DNA from: Parastagonospora avenae f. sp. tritici 18332-5
Taxonomy: Eukaryota > Ascomycota > Dothideomycetes > Pleosporales > Phaeosphaeriaceae
Direction of reading: 5' to 3'
NCBI GenBank assembly: GCA_022559985.1
Contig: JAFJTR010000012.1
Location: 372,001 to 436,000 of the forward strand
DNA: 64,000 bases
Shown here: positions 21,829 through 32,940 of the stretch, one piece after another
Layout of the letters: every line of letters begins with the position of its first letter
How positions within the stretch are numbered: the first letter of the stretch is position 1
Notes under the pieces: generated by a model
Told to the model about the DNA's origin: nothing
Databases searched by the model: none
Seen by the model: only the letters and a program-made list of their open reading frames with translations
Translations under genes and position numbers: made by a program

Positions 21829-23262
21829 TCAAAACAAATCATCCATCAGACGTTGAGCACGCTGCCACACGTTCGGCTGCCACACTCTTGCCTCCTGAAA
21901 CTGCTTCCGCCAAGGTGTAGCAAAAGGCGGCCGATATGTCGCATGCGATATGGCAGGTGGAAAAGCCTGCCTACGCAGATATACCTGTCTTACGTCTGCT
22001 TCGCATAGGGCATTCCTTTTGACCATCTTGATCGCCTCGCTCTCATGCCTGATATACGTATGCGTATTAGCGTCAGCGGCATAGCGACGAAGTACAATAG
22101 CTGGATGCATAGAGGCATTAGCGTCATAGACGCAATCCAGCACGGCGAGGAACACGGGCGTGACTTTGGTAGGGTCGGAGACATCTGGTGGCGCGTTCTT
22201 CATGTATACGATGCAGAGCTTGGCTCGAACTCCCTTCGAGGTCAGAGCGGCTGGCTCGCCGATGGGCATTGTAGAGAACACGCCACGGAAGGAGGCAATT
22301 TCACGGAGGTGCTGTGCGAAGACGGATATGCCATTTCCATGGGCTGTGCTGGGTCGACGAACAGGGCTCCATGTGAAGAGACTTTGGTCCTCACTTGAAT
22401 TTAGGATGGCTTCTTGGAGGAGGACGAATGCTTTTTCGCCTTCGCCATACAGGAGAGGCATGTTTACGTCAAATATGCCCCTGCGCCATATTAGCCCACT
22501 ATTCCTGATAATCTTGGGTGCTATGAGTCTCGAACATGAGGCTGTATGCTATGTCCTCCGTTCTGGTTGTTTTGCGGGTCGCCGCCCACCTCATTCGCTG
22601 TGCTACACTGAAATGTTCTGGCCTAAAGACGGTAAGGCCGAGGCGATCAACCTTAGTGATACTTGTTAGTTCGTCCAGGAGAGTTTCTTTGGTACCCAAA
22701 AATGTCCAATCTGATGCATAGATTCTGAGCTGGGTGGGTGCGATCATTTCTTGAAGTGTCAATCCTCTTGTGAACCATCTTGCTGTCTCGAGGGGTGTGT
22801 CAATGACAGTGGAGGCTCTCTCTGGATGGACGTTGGGGTCTTCCATCGTATGCGCCTTGACATTCTCCAGGTAAGCGTAACAGACTTGAGCGGTCTCATA
22901 CCATCGAAACATGCTGTTGATCGCCTCACTAAGCTCAGCAGAAGACGTCTTGTCGATGCAACCTAATGCACCTCGATCAACAACTACGAGCCGAGCCTTG
23001 GAGGCGATGCCGTACATGTATCCACCCAGACATAGACGTAGTCATCGGTTAGGGTCTGGTAGCATGCATTCATGATCTTCGCGAAACCCAACATCTGCCT
23101 GACTCGTGTACGTGTAGTCTCATCTCCCGTAGACGCATCTTCAAAATGCTGAAGAGTGACTTCCTCAGCTCCCCATGTATGAGATAGGATAGCGTAAGGT
23201 GGTATTTTGGTGTCATCGTCGAAGCGCTCGAGCTGCAGCGTTGCAGCATTGATTAGACGCAT
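21829..23262 (-). CDS. HET-domain protein (HET-E N-terminal type), intact
   Basis: Three exons on the minus strand (23016..23262, 22536..22962, 21829..22480) give 441 residues. The first exon starts MRLINAATLQLERF, the usual beginning of HET-E/HET-D-like HET proteins. The ordered HET motifs follow: YAILSHTWGAEEVTLQ, then WVDTCCIDKTSSAELSEAIN across intron 1, then WFTRGLTLQEMIAP, RTEDIAYSLMGIFDVNMP across intron 2, and LLYGEGEKAF. All codons are open and both introns (GTACGG...ATTAG, 53 bases; GTTCGA...GCGCAG, 55 bases) are in phase. The C-terminal 200 residues are of unknown fold. HET domains resemble TIR domains and drive incompatibility cell death. The partner that activates this one is not evident nearby. 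Unlike the two HET copies at 3-10 kb it looks functional. Confidence 0.92.
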
Positions 23263-23889
23263 GATTGCCGAGGAAAGGATGGTATGTGAAACCGGCGCTA
23301 GATTAGTGCCGAGGAAACGAAAGTGTAGTGAGTGTAGTGAAGATGGTCATCCTGGAGCGAATTGATTATACGTTAACAAGGCTGAGGATGCAGCCTGGAC
23401 GTAAGCAGCCCCTAACATGGCGCTTCGCATGTCGATATACCTGAGAGGCCATGTCATGTGTTGTGGTACGTTGTCACTAATGGAAGCGCTCCCGTCGCAT
23501 GTAGGACTGAAAGAGCCATGTCGAAAGTGATGATGTTGATGCTCTGGTGATGTTGACATTGACGTCAATGTGCAGTATGGAAGGTGCAATTACCGACGAT
23601 GCTTCACCAGCCAGGATCGTGGTGAGCGACCATCACCGGATCGAACAGACCGCGGCACTGAGTCGCCAAACACGGCTCGCAAGATCCAAATTACCATGTC
23701 ACAGACACGGACGTGAATCGCCTGTTTCAATGTTTGCGACAGATTAATCGGGCCGGGCCCTTCACGTGACCCAGGATGACGCGGCTGCGGATTACAAGGC
23801 TGGGCATTGCCTCTTTGTCCCCAATGAACCTTCTTTTGCTTCTCCAGACCCTTATACCCTTCTCGAATACCCTGTTTTAGTTCTTACAT
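23263..23889. other. Divergent promoter region
   Basis: This spacer separates the divergent HET gene (minus) and the membrane protein gene (plus). I see no feature beyond the likely promoters. Confidence 0.5.
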
Positions 23890-25113
23890 ATGCACACGAT
23901 GAGTCTCAGCAAGCTGGGCGTTTTCGCAAACCTGGCGCTGGCAGCCAGCGCTGTTCTTCTACCACCTACCATTACCGCGGCAGATTTGGAGGATGACCAC
24001 GTCTTTGAGGGACTCGTGGTTGATCCCTTTGCGCGCTCGGCGGCTTTGGAATGTCCGACTTGCGCTGTAGCATCTTGGGACTCTGAACAGGATAAGGTCT
24101 CTTGGAAGCAGAACGCGGGAAACACCTTCGTAAGTAGCTTGCCACCAAGTCGCAGCTGCAATGGAGATGCACATCAGCCTGTCGACTTGCGCATGCGAAG
24201 ATGCGATACTAACGTTCTACAGCACGTCCAATTCCAGATTGGTGGTGACAAAGACACCCTCAAGACGAACGAATACCAGCTATTCCCACCGAGCATGAAC
24301 GATGGCGTACCGTCATTCTACGTCGTCCAGAACGACCCTGTCACTGAGGAGCCTATCCGCCTTCTAGTCACCAGCTACACATTCCGCTACAACGGCGCCC
24401 AGACGATGTCGGAAGAGGGCACCGAACTCCTGCCCATGACGATGCAGATCTCGTCAGTTGAAGGCGTGGACGTCAACCCACCTGTCCTCACCATCAACGT
24501 TCTCAAGGACACCAGCGGCCGCCTCATGATCGCATCCTTCGACACTACGCAAGTGTCCGACGCTCCCCTTGAGGAGGCCCTGTCGCAAGACACCAACTGC
24601 AACGAGTGGCCGCTCCTGTGCAAGTGGAAGGGCATCGTCGCCGAGCGCATCGAGAAGATGAAGAAGATGGGCAAGGGCTGCCACAAGCGACCCCACAACC
24701 CGATGGCGGAGGAGACATTCCACGGCAAGCCACCGCATAGGTTCAGCCCTGGTCACGGCCACCCGCAGCATCGTCCCCACCACATTGGCCATGACCACCA
24801 CCACCAGCACATGCATGTGTTTGCCCGCCGCGCGTTCTTCACCATCTTCATCCCGATTGTCGTAGGCATCTTCGCTGGAACTGTTACCTACTTGGTCGGT
24901 ATGGTTCTCGGTACGATGATTGCGATTCTCATCGCGAGGATTCGCGGACAGGAGTACCAGCCGATTGCTCTCGGCGAGGAGGATCTCGAGGAAGGCCGCG
25001 CTGAAGAAGAGGCGAACGCCAGGAGCGAGAAGCAAAACTACGCTGAATTGCCAGCGTACGACGCTCCTCCGGTATACGAGGAGGCGACAGACAAGGAAGT
25101 CGAGTCGAAGTAA
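23890..25113 (+). CDS. Secretory-pathway membrane protein of unknown function (DUF7728-like)
   Basis: Two exons (23890..24129, 24223..25113) give 376 residues. The 93-base intron has GTAAGT, GATACTAAC and TTCTACAG signals and is a multiple of three, so the unspliced frame is also open. A signal peptide covers about residues 1-31. The luminal domain has paired cysteines (ECPTCAVAS, then NCNEWPLLCKWKGIVAERIEKM) and a His-rich stretch (HGHPQHRPHHIGHDHHHQHMH) that could bind metal. One or two membrane helices follow (FFTIFIPIVVGIFAGTVTYL, VGMVLGTMIAILIA), with an acidic cytoplasmic tail carrying PAYDAPPVYEE, a PY-like motif. I recognise the pattern from conserved ascomycete proteins, tentatively the DUF7728 family. 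The function is not known. ATG 23899 is an alternative start. Confidence 0.83.
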   Translation: MHTMSLSKLGVFANLALAASAVLLPPTITAADLEDDHVFEGLVVDPFARSAALECPTCAVASWDSEQDKVSWKQNAGNTFVSSLPPSRSCNGDAHQPVDLRMRRCDTNVLQHVQFQIGGDKDTLKTNEYQLFPPSMNDGVPSFYVVQNDPVTEEPIRLLVTSYTFRYNGAQTMSEEGTELLPMTMQISSVEGVDVNPPVLTINVLKDTSGRLMIASFDTTQVSDAPLEEALSQDTNCNEWPLLCKWKGIVAERIEKMKKMGKGCHKRPHNPMAEETFHGKPPHRFSPGHGHPQHRPHHIGHDHHHQHMHVFARRAFFTIFIPIVVGIFAGTVTYLVGMVLGTMIAILIARIRGQEYQPIALGEEDLEEGRAEEEANARSEKQNYAELPAYDAPPVYEEATDKEVESK

Positions 25114-26180
25114 ATGAACATGGGGGAAGTGGTGGCCGGGGTCGGATGATTCACGCCCTGCACGCCACATGCCTGGATAGCTACAGCAGCTTTGGAAGTA
25201 CATAGTACGCATTCTAGAAGTCATCATACGCGACAATGATTTCATTAGTGTTTAAGCAAATATCGATACCAGTTCTTTGACCATTTTTCTGATACGTGCT
25301 AATCGGGTGACGTTCACTGTCGAAATAGATGATCTTGAAAGACTTCCTGCATGGCCCTGGGTTTGTTAGATAGAAGAGGTGGTCCATGTGCTCAATCCAG
25401 GCTGCAGGACCAAGGTGCAAACTTTGAAGTGTCGAGTCTGCCACAGTGAGATGGGCAGTCTTCGACTTCCAATCGATCAAAGTACGCGACTGAGGTCGGA
25501 ATTCGCTACAATGGAGTCTTGCAGAGCTTCTTCGGAGACATACCTAGAGTCGTACATGCTCCTTATGTCAAGTATCTACGCAGACAATGGTGCAGTTTGA
25601 TATTGCTGCACACCGCCTTGGAAGGATGGACGTGAAGGCGCGACTGGAAGACAACTCTTACGCGTGCAAGTTCGAGATGGGTGCAGGATATTCAAATGAA
25701 TATCAGAGTAACCCTAAAGGGATATAGAGCACATGTCGTATACTGCAAAGAAATGCACAACCATCCGACGCGTCCCTACAGCACAATCGCGAACTCAGAA
25801 GCTGGTGTTAGTCGCAGGCCGCAGTTTGAAGTTCCCGCACGGACCGCCCGCCACGCGAACCCTTTGATCTGGGGGGCAGGCGCGCCTAACAACAGCAATG
25901 GGCAATCGAGTGGCAGCTTTCCGTAACTTTTGATTTTCTTGCTGGCCGCAGCGGTCCTGGCTTTGATTTTCCTGCCTTCTTGCTCCGCGTTTCTGCCTGC
26001 CGCCCCAACGCAGCTTAGCGCGGTGATCTTGCGAGCGCGCCTCCCAGGTATTTAGGCCTTGGGCCGCCCGCGCTCTTTTGTTCGTCTTTCTTCTTCCTTT
26101 CTCGACTATCCTCACCGCAACTGGGTTTACAAGAAGACTTTCCATCCACTTCTCATCAACCAACTAACACTCTAGCAAAT
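25114..26180. other. Intergenic with one doubtful minus-strand ORF
   Basis: This stretch holds the 3' flank of the membrane-protein gene and the histone H4 promoter, with a C/T-rich leader just before 26181. An 88-codon minus-strand ORF (25480 to 25214) reads protein-like (LHLGPAAWIEHMDHLFYL). It has no recognisable domain and no extension upstream, so it may be a gene fragment. Confidence 0.35.
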
Positions 26181-26754
<574 letters not shown>

Positions 26755-27162
26755 GCTTCTTCTCTCACGACTGGTGCGCGCCTGCGACACATTGTTCATG
26801 GGTATGATTTGGGATAACGGATTCAACGGCGTTATTGTTTCATGGGCGGTCTGGATATGATTCCAAAGTCGATATGAGGCTTTTGAGCTTTTCGAATGGC
26901 TAGTATATAGTCGAATGCATACACGTTCTATGCACCAGCTGTTGACTATTGGGTGCCTTGTGACTAATGCGTGACGATATATTCCACTTTGCTGGTCTTC
27001 TACAATGCAATTGACAAGTGTACTCTCCAACGGAGGAACAATGTGAGGATATATTTTGTCTTGTATGTGAGCTTGACCGGCGTTCGGAACCCTGATGCAT
27101 AGACTAGCTCTGACAGATTTGACAGGACTAGTTGACGGCTTCCATCGCGACTTACGACAATA
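26755..27162. other. 3' flank of H4 up to the left end of the 8.5 kb element
   Basis: No gene is seen. The stretch ends with the TA dinucleotide (27161-27162) that abuts the left inverted repeat of the putative transposon. Confidence 0.5.
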
Positions 27163-27202
27163 ACGTCCCTCCCTACGTGCTGGGACACCCTGCGTGCTGG
27201 GA
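27163..27202 (+). repeat. Left terminal inverted repeat of the 8.5 kb element
   Basis: This 40-base end is complementary to 35636-35675 with four mismatches. It contains a 10-base direct repeat CGTGCTGGGA at 27176-27185 and 27193-27202 (17-base spacing). Such a repeat is a plausible double binding site for the transposase HTH domain. Confidence 0.85.
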
Positions 27203-27777
27203 CGCGGACATCATTTTCGCATCCTAACTCTCTTCCCCTTCAATACTTAGAGTCGCAGATAACGTCGCATGATTTATTATAGATCTAAACTCCTAACTTT
27301 AGCTAACAGCAGCAGAATTACAATAATGCTGATGATGCTGTTGATCGTTCTGTTTACCACGAATGACCCGACTCTACCTTTACACCCCTACACGGCCGCA
27401 TTTATTGAGTATCGGTGCATTGTGATAATAGCCTTGTTGAGGAAAATCATTTTCCTCAACTCAGAAATCACTTTATCCCTTGAAATGTACAATGCGAGTT
27501 CCTCCGGGCTCCAAGGCAGGTTAGGTGTGTTGGCAAGATACCTTAGCGCGCTTATGTAGCTCGGTATCAAATTTCACACTATGCCAGAAACGATCGAGCT
27601 GTGGCGCTCTTCTTGATCCTTCTAGCTGGTATCACGTGCAAGCTATTTTTGGCACTTTTCCGGGCTTTCTACGGCATGTCACGTGCCGGCTAGCCTCAGG
27701 ATTGGGCCGCTCTCGTCGTTGCGTTGAGGATGCCTAGAGGCACTGGTTTGGCCTTACGCATCACCACCATCGCGATC

Positions 27778-29421
27778 ATGGACCGAGCCAGCCAGGCGCT
27801 GGCGGAGGTCTTCTCTGCAGGCGTGTCTGCGCCGTATCGTGCAATTTCAGAGAAGAGCAGTGTTCCCCGCTCCACGCTCCATCGTCGTAAACACCGTGGA
27901 GCGTCGAGAGAGCTCAAGGCCAAAAGCCAGCAATACCTGACCCCAGACGAAGAGAAAGTCATGGTGAAGTTTTTGTCACTAATGTCTAGTTTCGGGCACC
28001 CTGTACGGATTAAACACATACCTTCGCTAGCCTCCAGCATCGCTCGTCGGCGGTCTACGACGATCAAACCTATCAAGCCACCGGGCAAGAACTGGGCTCG
28101 GGCCTTCGAGCGACGCCACAAGGAACTTAAGGCGAGAAAGGTTAGGGCTATCGACTGGAAACGCCACGAGAACAATATATACCCTAAGATCGCCGAGTGG
28201 TTTAAGGTGATAGAGAAGGTGCTGCAGGATCCTGCTATACCGTCAAAGAATGTTTACAACATGGACGAAACAGGAGTCATGCTGAGTAAGCTTGGCTCAG
28301 TCAAAGTTCTTGTAGGTAGAGATGACTTCTGGGATTACCGAGGCGCAGGCGTTAAGCGTACTATAGTGACTGCAATAGAGTGTTTAAGCGCTGACGGTAG
28401 GTCTTTGCTACCTCTGATAATCTGGCCTGCCGCAACCCACCGGAGCAACTGGACTACTTACACTACCCCTGGATGGCATTACGGGCATTCTGAAAACGGA
28501 TACAACGACTTAAAGATTAGCTTAGAGTGGCTAAAGCGTGTTTTTGATCCGCAAACTAAAGCACTAGCTAATAGAAAACCACGGGTGCTGATCCGCGATG
28601 GCTTTGGGACACACGAGACCCTGGAGATCCTGGAGTTTTGCCTTGAGAACGACATTATCCTGTGTCGTCTTCCCTCTCACACCTCCCACAAGCTCCAGCC
28701 CTGTGACGTCGGGCCCTTCGCCCCGCTGAAGACAGCCTATCGTGACGAGGTAGAACGACTAAACCGAGGAGGTATCGATACAATTGGCAAGGAGCATTTT
28801 ACTTCTCTTTATAAGCCTGCAAGGGACAGGGCGCTGACTAAGAGCAACATACAAGCTGGGTGGGATGCAACTGGGTTGTTTCCATTCAACCCAAAGAGAG
28901 TGTTTAGAAATACACCGAAGCCGCCTGCTCAACTACTTGTTCCAGGAGCCAAGGAGATAGCTGTCGTTCCTGACGTACCCCAGACGCCTATCACGCCAGT
29001 AACAGCAGAGGCTCTCATACCATTGCATATTCTGATCAAAGAGGACGCCCGTACGCTCGATGAAGTTAGCCAAAGGCGCCTACAGAGGCACGTACAGAAG
29101 CTTGCAAGTGCTGCCCGTGTATCGTTTGCGGAATGTGCCCTGCTTCAGGATCAGAATCAGTCCTTGATCAAGATAAACAAAGAGGCCAAAGTTCGTCGAT
29201 TAACAAGGTCAGTGGTCCTAGGGAAAGCAAAGGTGATTAGCTTTGAAGACCTTGAAGAGGCTCGAGCGAAACGTGCTGCAAAGGAGAAAACATCCTTAGG
29301 CAAGGTGAAACGCGGTCGCAAGCGCAAAGTTCCTGTACTAGAGACGGGTGCAGCAGAACTAGCGGTGCAGATGGGCGAAGCAGCAGAGCCATGGAAGGCG
29401 CCGGTAGCACAAATGTATTAG
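27778..29421 (+). CDS. Pogo/Fot-type DDE transposase (DDE_1), open
   Basis: A single exon of 547 residues starts from ATG 27778. An in-frame ATG at 27730 would add 16. The N-terminal part has an HTH (AYRAISEKSSVPRSTL-like helix pair at about residues 20-40) and a CENP-B-type second HTH. The DDE_1 catalytic core follows: Asp in YNMDETGV near residue 163, Asp in LIRDGFGTHET near 274, and Asp in LQPCDVGPFAPLK near 310. Conserved accessory blocks are present (LLPLIIWPA, GWHYGHSENGY, ISLEWLKRVFDP, GLFPFNP). No stop or frameshift is seen, so the enzyme may be active. The C-terminal 150 residues are charged and helical. It lies 575 bases inside the left inverted repeat and is the candidate mobilising enzyme for the whole 8.5 kb element. 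Confidence 0.92.
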   Translation: MDRASQALAEVFSAGVSAPYRAISEKSSVPRSTLHRRKHRGASRELKAKSQQYLTPDEEKVMVKFLSLMSSFGHPVRIKHIPSLASSIARRRSTTIKPIKPPGKNWARAFERRHKELKARKVRAIDWKRHENNIYPKIAEWFKVIEKVLQDPAIPSKNVYNMDETGVMLSKLGSVKVLVGRDDFWDYRGAGVKRTIVTAIECLSADGRSLLPLIIWPAATHRSNWTTYTTPGWHYGHSENGYNDLKISLEWLKRVFDPQTKALANRKPRVLIRDGFGTHETLEILEFCLENDIILCRLPSHTSHKLQPCDVGPFAPLKTAYRDEVERLNRGGIDTIGKEHFTSLYKPARDRALTKSNIQAGWDATGLFPFNPKRVFRNTPKPPAQLLVPGAKEIAVVPDVPQTPITPVTAEALIPLHILIKEDARTLDEVSQRRLQRHVQKLASAARVSFAECALLQDQNQSLIKINKEAKVRRLTRSVVLGKAKVISFEDLEEARAKRAAKEKTSLGKVKRGRKRKVPVLETGAAELAVQMGEAAEPWKAPVAQMY

Positions 29422-29820
29422 AACGGTGTTAAAGCACAAGTGTCACTGGTATCAGATACGCGTTGTTGTTGCAAGGACACCTTTTCTTAAAAATCATAAC
29501 ACATCAATGTTGACTGACTTAAGTTACGACTGTGTTAACGTTCAGTTGTCCCTGTATGCCTCTAGTTATTGCGAGTAACTACCAGTAAAGAGAATGCAGG
29601 AAAAGAAAAGCGGATTGCGGCAAAACGTAATTCCGAACCCTTTTGGACCCTCACCCGTGATGCTGCAGCGCTTAGCTGTGCCTCCTCTCAGCCTTGCGAC
29701 AGCTGAAGATGGACCGCAGTACTTCTCCCAGCCTGGGTGCGGCCTCGCTGCTCAGTCGACCTACGACGTTGCAACCCACGATCGACCAGCATACTACGTC
29801 TATATCGCACGCATCGCACC
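29422..29820. other. Spacer between transposase and NLR gene
   Basis: This is a 399-base spacer inside the element. There is no terminal-repeat copy here, which matters because a standard single-gene pogo element would end in this spacer. It presumably holds the NLR promoter. Confidence 0.55.
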
Positions 29821-32800
29821 ATGGAGGGTCTTTCGGGCGCAGCAAGCGTCATCGCTGTAATCGACATATCCGCCAAGATCGGCTCGCTGTGCTTCCAGTA
29901 CTCCATGGCCGTAAAGGACGCGAAGAACGATATCGAGCGCGTGCAGAGAAAAGTTGGCGACATCATGCACATCCTAGAGACGATCAAGCAGCTCCTCGAC
30001 AACCAGGACAAGACGCGTCTCTCTACCACTCAGGGCCTGTTCGACTCGCTCAGGCAATGCCTTCAGGATCTAAACGACGTAAAGGTGAAGTTAGAGCCAG
30101 GCAAGGGTCGCAAGACCATGAGTCGAATCGGCTTGCGTGCGCTCAGATGGCCGTTCACTAGCAAGCAGGTAGAGAAGATTGTTTCGACCCTAGACGGGTA
30201 CAAGCAGACATTCATGTCGGCGCTCGAGGTTGATTATACGTAAGCTCTTCCACGTTAATCTGTTGTCCGTAGACGCCGCGTCTAACTAATTATGCAGAGT
30301 CCTGACGTTGAACATGGACCAGAAGCTGGACCTGGCTAAGCTACCTGTTGCAACGGGCGCATCGTTCGATTCCCACAACGAAGAGCACAACGCACGATGC
30401 CTGCCGAACACCCGCACCGAGCTGCTAGACGACATTACAACGTGGGCGAACAGCAAGGATGGTAAATCTATATTCTGGCTGAGCGGCATGGCTGGCACAG
30501 GAAAGTCTACGATAGCGCGGACGGTTGCTCAGTTGTTCACCGATTGTGGACAGCTAGGAGCAAGCTTCTTCTTCAAGAAAGGCGAGGGTGACCGCGGCAA
30601 CGCCTCACGGTTCTTCACCACCATCGCCACCGACCTTGTGGCGCACGAGCCAGGCGTGGTACCTGGGATAAGGAAGGCGCTTGACGAGGACTCGAAGATC
30701 GCGGACAAGTCTCTGAAAGACCAGTTTGAGAAGCTGATCCTGCAGCCACTTCTGGGGATAAAGCAGGCTCAGCCACCGGTCTTGACTCGTGTTGTCGTGA
30801 TAGACGCGCTGGACGAATGTGAGCAGGAGCAAGACATTCGGGCGATCCTCCAGCTGCTTGCTCGGACGAAGGACATCCGCCCGATGCCGTTGAGGATCGT
30901 TGTGACCAGCCGGCCCGAGCTCCACATCCGCCTCGGCTTCAAGGAGATGCCGAACGGCACGTACCAAGACCTGGTCCTCCACGAAGTTGCAAAGAGCACG
31001 ATTGAACACGACATAGGTCTCTTCCTAGAGTATGAGCTTAGTGCGATACGAAAAGAGCGCGGATTGGCCTCAGACTGGCCGGCAAAACACCAGATTCTTG
31101 CTCTAGTCGAGCTCGCTGTGCCGCTATTCATCTATGCTGCTACTGTAAGTCGATATGTTGGCACAAAAGGAGGTGATCCTGAGGAGTACTTGAACAAGGT
31201 CTTGCAGTATCCAAAAGCGGCTTTTTCACAGCTCGATCGAACCTACCTTCCTGTCTTAGACCAATTGCTTAGCGAGCAGGAAAACAGGGACAAAGAAGAC
31301 TGGCTGCACGCCTTCCGTGGACTCGTAGGTAGCATAGTCATCTTGGAGAGCCCACTCCCTGTCGGACCTCTTGCGCATCTCCTTCAAATCCCACAGAAGC
31401 AAGTTGAACGTCGGCTGGACGCCTTACACTCGGTTCTTAGTATTCCCAACGGCGAACATGTTCCTATCAGACTACTGCACTTGTCTTTTCGCGAATTCCT
31501 TGTTGACCCCCAAAAACAGGGAAAGAGCCCGTTTTGGGTAGATGAGAAAAGTACACACAGAAAGCTTGCATCTCGCTGCCTTGAGCTAATGTCTGGGCGA
31601 AGCGGTCTTCGTCAAGACATGTGCAGCCTTATAAGCCCTGGAGTGCTGAGGAGCGAGATTAATGATGGGGCAGTTGCTAGCTGTCTGTCACCTGAACTGC
31701 AGTATGCTTGCCGCTACTGGACCAGTCATATTATACAGAGTAAGGAGCACATTATTGGCGGAGACACCACGCACCTGTTTCTTCAGAAGCACCTTCTCCA
31801 CTGGCTTGAAGCCATGAGTCTAATGAGAGACTCAAGCCGGTGCTTTCACCTGCTCCACAGCCTCCAGGCGCTTGCAGTTGTATGATCTTCACAAAACATC
31901 CTCTTATCGCTCTGCTGACGTGTAAGCAGGTCTCTACAAGCTCTGTTTCAGCCTTTCTTCATGATGCTAAGCGATTTGTCTTGCGATTTCAGTCTGTGCT
32001 CGCCGATGTGCCGCTACAGATCTATTGCTCCGCACTCGTGTTTGCGCCAGAGATGAGTCTAGTACGACAAACTTTTGTGGACCAAGTGCCAAAGAGGGCT
32101 AAGATGCTGTCCACGAGAGAAGCTGACTGGGACGCCTGTCGCAGCACGCTGGAGGGCCATTCTGAGACGGTCAGGGCGGTGGCCTTCTCGCCAGACGGGC
32201 AGCTGGTCGCGTCGGCATCCGACGACAACACAGTACGGCTGTGGGAGGCGGCCACAGGGACCTGTCGCAGCACGCTGGAGGGCCATTCCTGGGAAGTCAG
32301 GGCGGTGGCCTTCTCGCCAGACGGGCAGCTGGTCGCGTCGGCATCCGACGACAACACAGTACGGCTGTGGGAGGCGGCCACAGGGACCTGTCGCAGCACG
32401 CTGGAGGGCCATTCTGAGACGGTCAGGGCGGTGGCCTTCTCGCCAGACGGGCAGCTGGTCGCGTCGGCATCCGACGACAAGACAGTACGGCTGTGGGAGG
32501 CGGCTACAGGGACCTGTCGCAGCACGCTGGAGGGCCATTCCGCCTCGGTCTGGGCGGTGGCCTTCTCGCCAGACGGGCAGCTGGTCGCGTCGGCATCCCG
32601 CGACAAAACAGTACGGCTGTGGGAGGCGGCCACAGGGACGTGTCGCACGCTGGAGGGCCATTCTGAGCATATTTGGGACATGACCTTTTCTTCTGATGGC
32701 CAGCTTCTCCACACCAATGCTGGCGATATTTCTTTGTCACCCTTCTTAATCGTACTATCCTCTCATTGGCAACAACAGCAGTCTTCCAATATCCTAGTGC

Positions 32801-32940
32801 AGGATCAGTGGGTATTGCGCAACCAGCAACGCTTCCTATGGCTCCCGTCTGAGTATCGAACATTTCATACTGCAGTATACACCAACGTAGTCTGTTTAGG
32901 TCTCTCATCTGGCCGTGTAGTCTTCCTTAAGGTTCTATAA
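29821..32940 (+). CDS. NLR-type receptor: HeLo-like N domain, NACHT, WD40 repeats
   Basis: Three exons (29821..30239, 30298..31879, 31930..32940) give 1003 residues, with both introns in phase. Residues 1-140 (EGLSGAASVIAVIDISAKIG, GLRALRWPF) match the fungal HeLo-like STAND N-terminal domain, a putative membrane-acting death executor. The NACHT follows, with Walker A GMAGTGKST at 203-211 and Walker B VVVIDALDECE near 305. A winged-helix-like region and a VSAFLHDAKRFVLR linker lead into five WD40 units of 42 residues from residue 737 to about 920. The C-terminus (WLPSEYR, SSGRVVFLKVL) is typical of NWD proteins. By analogy with HET-D/HET-E it would sense a non-self ligand through WD repeats, oligomerise via NACHT and trigger incompatibility or defence death. 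The fifth WD unit is diverged. No disabling mutation is seen. Confidence 0.9.
32137..32690 (+). repeat. WD40 coding minisatellite, 126-base unit, five copies
   Basis: Units begin at 32137, 32263, 32389, 32515 and 32641. The first four are nearly identical at DNA level. The fifth lacks one codon at its start and diverges after about 30 bases. Differences between units fall at a few codons: ETV/WEV/ETV/ASV after GHS, and SDDN/SDDN/SDDK/SRDK before TVRLW. These are the solvent-exposed WD positions known to vary in HET-D/HET-E/HET-R. The unit length and identity favour slippage and unequal exchange. Confidence 0.93.

Noticed and set aside
24454..25245. 263-codon minus-strand ORF
   Set aside because: It is the shadow of the membrane-protein gene on the plus strand and has no recognisable motif.
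32137..32690. CRISPR-like regular repeats
   Set aside because: The repeats are head-to-tail coding WD40 units without spacers, in a eukaryotic genome.
32022..32717. Long minus-strand and second-frame ORFs across the WD40 repeats
   Set aside because: They follow from a repeat unit of 126 bases (a multiple of three) that keeps all frames open. They have no motifs and lie opposite a convincing gene.
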